Shown here piece by piece: positions 1 to 5,600 of a stretch of DNA of 6,749 bases (position 1 is the stretch's first letter; each line of letters begins with the position of its first letter). The DNA lies in NCBI GenBank assembly GCA_001784635.1, contig MFRS01000008.1, positions 1-6,749 on the forward strand. Direction: 5' to 3'. The position numbers and the translations under genes were made by a program. The notes below the pieces were generated by a model. The model was not told the origin of the DNA, did not search any database, and saw only the letters and a program-made list of their open reading frames with translations. The stretch comes from Candidatus Micrarchaeota archaeon RBG_16_49_10 (lineage in GTDB: Archaea; Aenigmatarchaeota; Aenigmatarchaeia; CG10238-14).

Positions 1-1353
1 GTCGGGGAGTATCTGCTCCTCGAACCTTATGAACTTCTGGTAGAACTTCGTCCACCCCAGCTCCACAGTCCTCTTTCCCGTGATTATGAAATTGTGCTTG
101 TTTACGTCTAGGACGACCTTCATGGTCTCCCTTATCGCGTCATCCCCAAACACGGCAAGGAACCGCCTCGCGATCATCTCGTACATCCTCTCCTGCGACG
201 GGTTCAGCCCCCTGGGAATCTCCCCAGTTGGGTATATGGCTGGATGGGCAGGGTCGGTCTTGCTGCCTTTGGTGGGACTAAGGTTACCCTTGCTCAAGAG
301 CTGCTTGCAGTCAGCGCTGAACTTCGGGTTTGCGGAAAGCTTGGAGAGTATCTTGTCGAAACCTATCTTCGCCGGATATTCCTGACTCGACGTCCTGGGA
401 TAGGATATCAGCCCCGCATTGTAGAGCGACTCGGCTATCGACATCGTTTGTTTAAGGGAGAACTTGAAGTTGTTGTAGGCCTCGGTCTGCAGGGTCGTGG
501 GGTCTAGTGGGAATGGCGGCATCTGCTTGTACTTCTTCTGCTCCACGTCCTTCACAGTCGCGTCCTTCCCCTGGCACTCCGTCTTTATCCTCTCGGCCTT
601 GCCCTTCTCCCATATCTTGTCCTCCTCGTAGAACGCGATAAGCTCTTCCTTCTCATGGACGCACTTGAGCATCAGCTGCCAGTAGGGTACGGCCTTGAAG
701 CCCCTTATCTCAATCTCCCTGTCCGCGAGTATCTTCAGCGTCGGGCTCTGCACCCTCCCGCTCGACACGACGACGAAGCCGTTCTTCAGATGTCCCTTCA
801 TCGACAGAGTCAGTGCCCTGGTGGTGTTTATACCCCAGTAGAAATCGAGATAGTGCCTCGTCAGTCCGGCCTCAGCCTGCCCCAGCTCCAGGTGCGGCAG
901 CAGGTTGTTGTAGGATTCCTCCAGATCAGACTTAGTAAGCGTCGAGAACTTCATCCTCTTTGCGTCGTCCTTCTTGCAGGCGAACTTAAGGATGTTGTAC
1001 CCTATAACCTCGCCCTCCACGTCGAAGTCCGTCGCGACTATGAACTCATCAGCGCCATCCTGCAGGTCCTCTATGTTCTTGAGGTACTTCTTCGTGTACT
1101 CGGTGCCCTTCCTCGTGTAGGTGGGAACCCAGTCAATGTCGAATATGGGGTAGCTCCAGCCATCACCCTTCTTCGTGTTGAGGACATACAGGTGCCCCAC
1201 CGCCGGGACGCAGACATGCAGCTTGCCGTTCCTCTCGAACTCGAGCCAGTATGCCCCGCCCTTCCCCTTCTTCCTCACCGGCCCCTCGGAGAGTGCGGAG
1301 GCTATCTTTTCCGCAGCCTGCGGCTTCTCTGTGATAATCAGCGTAAAAGGCAT
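1..1353 (-). CDS. topA: DNA topoisomerase I (type IA), N-terminal 451 codons, cut by window edge
   Basis: Type IA topoisomerase: cuts one DNA strand through a 5'-phosphotyrosine link and passes the other strand, relaxing negative supercoils. Seen in the translation: an N-terminal TOPRIM domain with IITEKPQAA (Glu9) and the acidic TDFDVEGE motif (Asp109, Asp111, Glu113), which bind Mg2+; GRVQSPTL at residues 199-206, a family signature; and GLISYPRTSS, in which Tyr318 is the expected catalytic tyrosine, followed by Arg320. These place domains I-IV in the window; the rest of the protein, where archaeal homologues often carry zinc ribbons, lies beyond position 1. The ATG at 1353 is chosen because it gives the usual short lead-in to the TOPRIM beta-strand; GTG (1356) and TTG (1362) lie just upstream in frame, before a stop. 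A TATA box about 28 bases upstream implies a leaderless mRNA. The frame is intact over all 451 codons. Confidence 0.94.
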   Translation of the reverse strand, partial: MPFTLIITEKPQAAEKIASALSEGPVRKKGKGGAYWLEFERNGKLHVCVPAVGHLYVLNTKKGDGWSYPIFDIDWVPTYTRKGTEYTKKYLKNIEDLQDGADEFIVATDFDVEGEVIGYNILKFACKKDDAKRMKFSTLTKSDLEESYNNLLPHLELGQAEAGLTRHYLDFYWGINTTRALTLSMKGHLKNGFVVVSSGRVQSPTLKILADREIEIRGFKAVPYWQLMLKCVHEKEELIAFYEEDKIWEKGKAERIKTECQGKDATVKDVEQKKYKQMPPFPLDPTTLQTEAYNNFKFSLKQTMSIAESLYNAGLISYPRTSSQEYPAKIGFDKILSKLSANPKFSADCKQLLSKGNLSPTKGSKTDPAHPAIYPTGEIPRGLNPSQERMYEMIARRFLAVFGDDAIRETMKVVLDVNKHNFIITGKRTVELGWTKFYQKFIRFEEQILPD

Positions 1354-1377
1354 CACAATCAAAAGTGGGCATCAAAG

Positions 1378-1385
1378 CTTATAAA
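1378..1385 (-). promoter_or_regulatory. TATA box of topA
   Basis: On the minus strand this reads TTTATAAG, a near-consensus archaeal TATA element, with an A/T-rich stretch upstream. Its centre is about 28 bases ahead of the topA ATG, so transcription should start at or within a few bases of the start codon, giving a leaderless transcript. It sits immediately beyond the stop codon of the coiled-coil gene (1388-1390), so topA has a promoter of its own. Confidence 0.7.
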
Positions 1386-1387
1386 AT

Positions 1388-1855
1388 TTACTCAATCACG
1401 ACCGGCCTCACGGTATTGTCCACATTCACCTTGAAGCCCTTCTCCCATCTCTCCAGTTCCTCGAGCTTCTTCTCGAGCCGGACCACCTTCCCCTCGAGCT
1501 TCAGGATGTCGTTTCTCAGCCCTGAATGGTCGTCTTCCTCTACCCTGGGCATCTTGAACTCCAGCTCGCTCCTCATCACGCTGTTCTGGCTTTCGATTCT
1601 GTGAAGCATGTCCCTCAGGGCGTCCACCTCGCCGCTCTCCTCGTGCCGTGGCTTTACAAGGCCTCCAATGTGCTGGAACTTCTGCTCTATCATCTCCTGG
1701 TAGTCCCTCCAGTTCTTGTTGAAGACGGCCAGCATCTTCTCCATCTCGTCGACCCTCCTCTCCAGGTCTTCGAGCCTCGCCTGCCTCAGGTCCGGCAGCC
1801 TGTCGTAGAGGATTTCATTGTTCTCGCCCTCGTAGGGTATCTCCACTTCTTTCAT
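1388..1855 (-). CDS. Hypothetical coiled-coil protein, 155 aa
   Basis: I do not recognise this as a named family. The protein is strongly charged and helical. Heptad-like stretches run over roughly residues 23-61 (QARLEDLERRVDEMEKML), 76-98 and 112-139 (LKLEGKVVRLEKKLEELER). A proline/glycine-bearing break near 64-75 separates the first two. The C-terminal tail (about 140-155) is hydrophobic and could form a beta-strand. There is no signal peptide, membrane segment or cysteine, so it is probably a soluble oligomeric cytoplasmic protein. It starts at the only good ATG, preceded by a TGATCC element that matches the archaeal anti-Shine-Dalgarno sequence, with a TATA box further upstream. The stop lies 34 bases before the topA start, on the same strand. 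Readthrough into topA is possible, and a scaffold or chromosome-associated role would be a guess. Confidence 0.82.
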   Translation of the reverse strand: MKEVEIPYEGENNEILYDRLPDLRQARLEDLERRVDEMEKMLAVFNKNWRDYQEMIEQKFQHIGGLVKPRHEESGEVDALRDMLHRIESQNSVMRSELEFKMPRVEEDDHSGLRNDILKLEGKVVRLEKKLEELERWEKGFKVNVDNTVRPVVIE

Positions 1856-1856
1856 A

Positions 1857-1862
1857 GGATCA
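1857..1862 (-). promoter_or_regulatory. Ribosome binding site of the coiled-coil gene
   Basis: Minus-strand TGATCC ends one base before the ATG at 1855. It matches the 3' part of the extended archaeal Shine-Dalgarno sequence (GGAGGTGATCC) and lies where that part would fall if the core sat at the normal distance. This is the only minus-strand gene here with room for a leader, about 11 bases. Confidence 0.45.
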
Positions 1863-1888
1863 GCTAATCATTATTTTGAAAAAGGTTC

Positions 1889-1900
1889 CATATATCTTTT
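1889..1900 (-). promoter_or_regulatory. BRE/TATA promoter of the coiled-coil gene
   Basis: On the minus strand the sequence reads AAAAGATATATG, a purine-rich BRE-like stretch followed by a TATA box. The TATA centre is about 37 bases ahead of the ATG at 1855, which predicts a transcription start near 1866 and a short leader holding the TGATCC element. It fills most of the 56-base gap after the 118-residue gene. Confidence 0.6.
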
Positions 1901-1911
1901 ATTGGGTCGCC

Positions 1912-2268
1912 CTAGTATCCAAGTTCATACAGGCGGTTGCCTAGCAGTATAATATCCCTCTCATCCAAAAATCTCTCCGCTGTGCCGCTCTTCACTGAAA
2001 TGAGACCTGTGACGGGGCTACAATAAACCTTCCCAGTAAAATCTTCGCTTCCCCTTATCAATGTCGCTACTCGACCATCATACTCACTTTTTACAGTAGC
2101 TTCGGAGATAGGCTTTATTTCAACCCGCTTTGCTGTAAAGACAGGCTCATAATCAGTACATCGAAAATTTCTGCCTTGAAAACCAATCCTTCGCAAGACT
2201 TGTGCTATTTCTGGGTTGGAGTATTCACAAGATGTACAGGGCACGTCCAAGCAGATGTATCTCGGCAT
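1912..2268 (-). CDS. Hypothetical protein, 118 aa, five cysteines
   Basis: Family not recognised. The N-terminus (MPRYICLDVPCTSCEYSN) has Cys6, Cys11 and Cys14. Cys37 (NFRCTDYEP) and Cys83 (VYCSPVTG) follow. The first four could bind a metal such as zinc, though the spacing is not a classic zinc ribbon. No signal peptide or membrane segment is visible. The middle and end alternate short beta-like strands (RVATLIRG, TGKVYCSP, GLISVKSG) and finish with an amphipathic segment rich in Leu and Tyr. The ATG at 2268 lies about 26 bases downstream of a TATA box, as expected for a leaderless gene, and the frame is intact to TAG at 1912-1914. The base composition looks more A+T-rich than topA, which may mean relaxed constraint or later arrival. 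It is followed closely by the coiled-coil gene on the same strand. Confidence 0.72.
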   Translation of the reverse strand: MPRYICLDVPCTSCEYSNPEIAQVLRRIGFQGRNFRCTDYEPVFTAKRVEIKPISEATVKSEYDGRVATLIRGSEDFTGKVYCSPVTGLISVKSGTAERFLDERDIILLGNRLYELGY

Positions 2269-2290
2269 GAGGGGGTTATGATGTTTAAGA

Positions 2291-2298
2291 GATAAATC
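2291..2298 (-). promoter_or_regulatory. TATA box of the 118-residue gene
   Basis: The minus strand reads GATTTATC, centred about 26 bases before the ATG at 2268, the spacing of a leaderless archaeal promoter. A second A/T-rich run (TCTTAAAC) sits a few bases closer and is too near the start to be the main box. Confidence 0.5.
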
Positions 2299-2335
2299 CT
2301 TTGTCTACGCCAGAGACTATTGACGAGAAGGAAGC

Positions 2336-2340
2336 AAAAA
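2336..2340 (-). terminator. Possible oligo-T terminator after the 76-residue gene
   Basis: Seven bases past the TAG at 2347-2349 the minus strand has AAAAG followed by five T. Archaeal RNA polymerase terminates at oligo-T without needing a hairpin, and none is obvious here. The tract is short, so this is a weak call. Confidence 0.25.
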
Positions 2341-2346
2341 CTTTTA

Positions 2347-2577
2347 CTAACCATTCTTTCCATTAGGAGGGCTGAAATCCCAATCTTGCCTGTATCTCCA
2401 CTGATAGCATGTGCCAATGACATCATCTTTCCAGCAAATTATGGCTAGGGATGATTTTTCCGGGTCAAAAGGTTCTGAAAGGAAACCCCTTCCACCTTTA
2501 GGGGAGACCAAGGATCGGGTTAAGCTATAAAGCGGGGTCTGAGCATAGACTTTCCTGCCTATCTGAATGATTGCCAT
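2347..2577 (-). CDS. Hypothetical small protein, 76 aa
   Basis: Not recognised. The sequence begins MAIIQIGRKVYAQTPLYS and ends in an aromatic, charged stretch (YQWRYRQDWDFSPPNGKNG). It has two cysteines (Cys48, Cys57) and no membrane segment. The composition is not that of a random frame: it is basic and aromatic, with no low-complexity run. The frame extends upstream to a TTG at 2598, but the ATG at 2577 is preferred. A TATA box is centred 27-28 bases before that ATG, which would put transcription initiation on it and leave the TTG codon outside the transcript. A downstream oligo-T run supports a separate short transcript. It shares a divergent promoter region with the giant surface-protein gene but nothing shows a functional link. 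A spurious frame remains possible. Confidence 0.55.
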   Translation of the reverse strand: MAIIQIGRKVYAQTPLYSLTRSLVSPKGGRGFLSEPFDPEKSSLAIICWKDDVIGTCYQWRYRQDWDFSPPNGKNG

Positions 2578-2600
2578 AAAAAAACAATAAAAAGACAAAG

Positions 2601-2608
2601 ATAAATAA
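2601..2608 (-). promoter_or_regulatory. TATA box of the 76-residue gene
   Basis: The minus strand reads TTATTTAT, centred 27-28 bases ahead of the ATG at 2577. A T-rich stretch lies between the box and the ATG, with no ribosome binding site, which fits leaderless initiation. This spacing decides the start of the small gene. Confidence 0.5.
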
Positions 2609-2623
2609 CGGAGCCATTTTGTA

Positions 2624-2637
2624 GGAAAGTTAAAATT
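2624..2637 (+). promoter_or_regulatory. BRE/TATA promoter of the giant surface-protein gene
   Basis: GGAAAG followed by TTAAAATT resembles an archaeal BRE plus TATA box. It predicts a transcription start near 2660 and a leader of about 28 bases, containing a run of seven G, before the TTG start. A second candidate, AATTAAAT at 2650-2657, would give a start near 2680. The two cannot be told apart by eye. Confidence 0.45.
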
Positions 2638-2687
2638 AAATCAAAGACTAATTAAATGTAGGGGAATTACTGTTTGGCGGGGGGGTT

Positions 2688-5600
2688 TTGATAACCAGAA
2701 AAATCTTCTTTTTGTTAGTCTTTGGAGCGATTTCTGCGTACTTGATTCTGCACGCATACAACCCGAGGATGACGGGATTTTTCGGCAAGGCCAGCGTAGA
2801 TTATGTCCAGAGTATAGACATCTCCCTCTCCGAAAACGGCAGCTATGGCATCCTTTTGAGCGACAAGCCTTTGCCTGAGGGATGCTATCTTGGTCGTTTC
2901 AGCCTGAGTGGAACAATAAAGGCCACTGACGGGCCTGGCTACTTTAGGGTCTTCCTATCGGGCAACGGGAGCAGTATCCTTGTCGTCAACAAATCATTTG
3001 AAGGATTGTCTGAATCTCCCATCTCAGGATTCTTGGTTGAGGGCGGGGATATTGGAATTGCAAACGACTCCAACGAGGAAGGCAACTTTTCCGAGGGTGT
3101 TCCGCTTTTGGAAGAGCCGCCTCTTTCCAATGCATCGGAGAACTCAACCCAGGGAGAAATCTCGGAACCAGCCAATTCCTCTGAGAATGCATCTGCCTTG
3201 GGGGAAAGCTTGAACCAGACACCCGATTTTGTGGGAATTTATAACGAAACCCCTGAGACCACCACCGAGATTCCCACAACTACTACCATGGAGGCAACCT
3301 CCAACGAGACCAACCAAGAGGCCACCACTGAGCCTCCTATCACCACAACCCCCTCGCTTACTGTCGAGCTGCTGGGCGAGTGCGAGGAGACCTGCGACTT
3401 ATCGGCATTCAACCTAACCCAGCTTTCATACAGTCTGGACTTCGAGATCAGCCCAGGCCTGGTCGCTGAGGTGACTGAAGCCAGATATTCCTGGCTGTGC
3501 TCCCCCGAGGAAGAGAAGCCAGAACAGATTGCGAATGTCACTCAACCTGAAGAGACTAGCCTAGTCCAAGGTGAAGCCGAGGTCGGCAAGCCAGTCAGAT
3601 GGACCATGAGGGTCAGCTCAAATTCAAGCAGGGTCGTGGCCGAAGTGCCGGAAAAGTCCTCCAATCTCGAAGTCAATGGCGTCTACGACGGCAGCCTCAA
3701 GCCTCTTGGTCATGACAAGATTAGGGAGTTGGATGAAAAGAAGGTTGGAATAAGCTCAGAGTCCGACAGGCCTGGGAAAAAGACCTTGCTCCTGGAGGGG
3801 GAGACTACGGACTATGAGATAGAATACGAGACCCCTGCCCCGGAAATGGACGAAATCCAGATAGGCCCGCACAGGAAGACCGTTACCATCTATTCGGACT
3901 TCGGCTATGAAAATGTGCTCGCATACACCACAATCGCAGACGCTAAAGCCAGTGCAATAAACTTGTATCACATCACGGAAAACGGGAAGGAGGCTGTGAA
4001 TGATATGGAATACATGGACGGCAACGGGAACGGCCTGGTGGACGGGCTAAGATGGAAAGTGCCGCACCTGAGCAACCAGACCTACGAGATTTCCATAACT
4101 GTGCTGAACCCCTACACCTACCTGAGGGACGGGGACACTTGGACTGTCGCGTTCAACACGAGTGGTGTAGGCAATCTAACCATATCCTCGCCAAATGCTG
4201 GGTGGGCGGAGTTCCAGCAGGATAATGGGGACACTTTTGATGAGATGTCCTTCCTGGACTTGAAGTGCGGTGATGTTTCCCTGAAAGACAGGCTGAAGCT
4301 GATAAGCTTTGACGGCGACTATAACAGCTATGCCAGCCTCACGGACGCCGATTCGGTAGACGGCGAAAAGCTGTTGATTGAGGATTATTCTTGCGATGAC
4401 ACGGGATACCTCTCAAACTACATGATAAAGGCCGGCTACGCCACCCTGCTCTTCGAGTTCGCCAACGAGAACATGACTGTGACGGACCATGCTTATGACC
4501 CGACAAATATAACTGACTGCTCAACCTTAAGCGAAAACAACACTATCTATTACCTTACTCAGGACATCACGGGCAGCAGCTCCATGTCCTGCATGAATCT
4601 GACTGCGTTCAACACCACCTTGGACTGCCAGGGGCACACGATAGACGGCTTAGCCACCACAAGCAGCGTCGGCATCAACTCGACCTGGAACCCAGCCTTG
4701 AACAACAACAACACGATAAGGGATTGCTACATAACGGACTGGTACCGCGGGATTAATTTACTGCGAACAAACTACAACACACTATACAACCTGACCCTGC
4801 ACAACAACAGCTATGCCGGCGTTTTTATCAGAGGGACTAACAACACAGTCTACAACACGACCGCGACCAACAGCACCTTAACCGCCGGGATTTTAATTGA
4901 CATTAGTTACAACACAACCATCTACAACGTGACTTTGAAGTACAATTATGATGGGCTGGAAAATTGGGGCAGCTATGACGATCTTTTCTATAACATCAAC
5001 ACGTCAGACAACATGGGCAGGGGTATAAAGGAACAAAATTGCAACAGGGCGGTGATATTCAACGTCACAGCCGTAAACAATGCGGCCCAGGGAATTTGGA
5101 TAAACGACGCGAACTTCACCACGGCGTACAATATAATATCGAGCAATAACGCAAATGGGTTGTCCGTGAAGGCGTCCTACAACTGCACGTTCTACAACAT
5201 GACCCTCAAGAGCAACTACTGGGATGGGATAGAATTTTACTCGGAAAGCCACAACAACACGGCGTACAACTTGACCGTGGCGAGCAACACAATCCGGGGT
5301 ATATATGTCAGCAACTCCTCCTCCAACCTAATCTACAACAGCCTCTTCAACAACACGCTCAACGCCTATTTTGCAACATACATTTACAACAATTCCTGGA
5401 ACGCCACCCAGCAGGCTGGGGCAAGGATCTACTCAAACGGCAACCAGATGGGCGGCAACTACTGGACAAACAGCACTGGGAACGGCTACTCGGACACCTG
5501 CACTGACGCCAACAAGGACGGGTTCTGCGATTCCGCTTACATCCTCGACCCAGGGTCCACTGGGAACAACACCGACTACTTGCCGCTCAGCGACGAGGCT

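Noticed and set aside
655..1434. Open frame of 259 codons on the plus strand
   Set aside because: It is antisense to topA, whose frame carries TOPRIM and catalytic-tyrosine motifs. The antisense frame has no recognisable motif and its composition follows from topA codon use.
1526..1867. Plus-strand open frame of 113 codons
   Set aside because: Antisense shadow of the coiled-coil gene; Glu/Leu/Arg-rich coding on one strand gives an open Leu/Val-rich frame on the other.
2269..2346. Search for a tRNA or small structured RNA in the gap between the small genes
   Set aside because: No cloverleaf or stable stem was found by eye; the gap is explained by a short oligo-T run and a TATA box.
2205..2426. 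Minus-strand open frame of 73 codons
   Set aside because: It overlaps both the start of the 118-residue gene and the end of the 76-residue gene in another frame, has no promoter of its own, and looks unlike a protein.
3239..3541. Minus-strand open frame inside the surface-protein gene
   Set aside because: Val/Ser-rich translation is the reverse of the Thr/Glu-rich linker; a compositional shadow.
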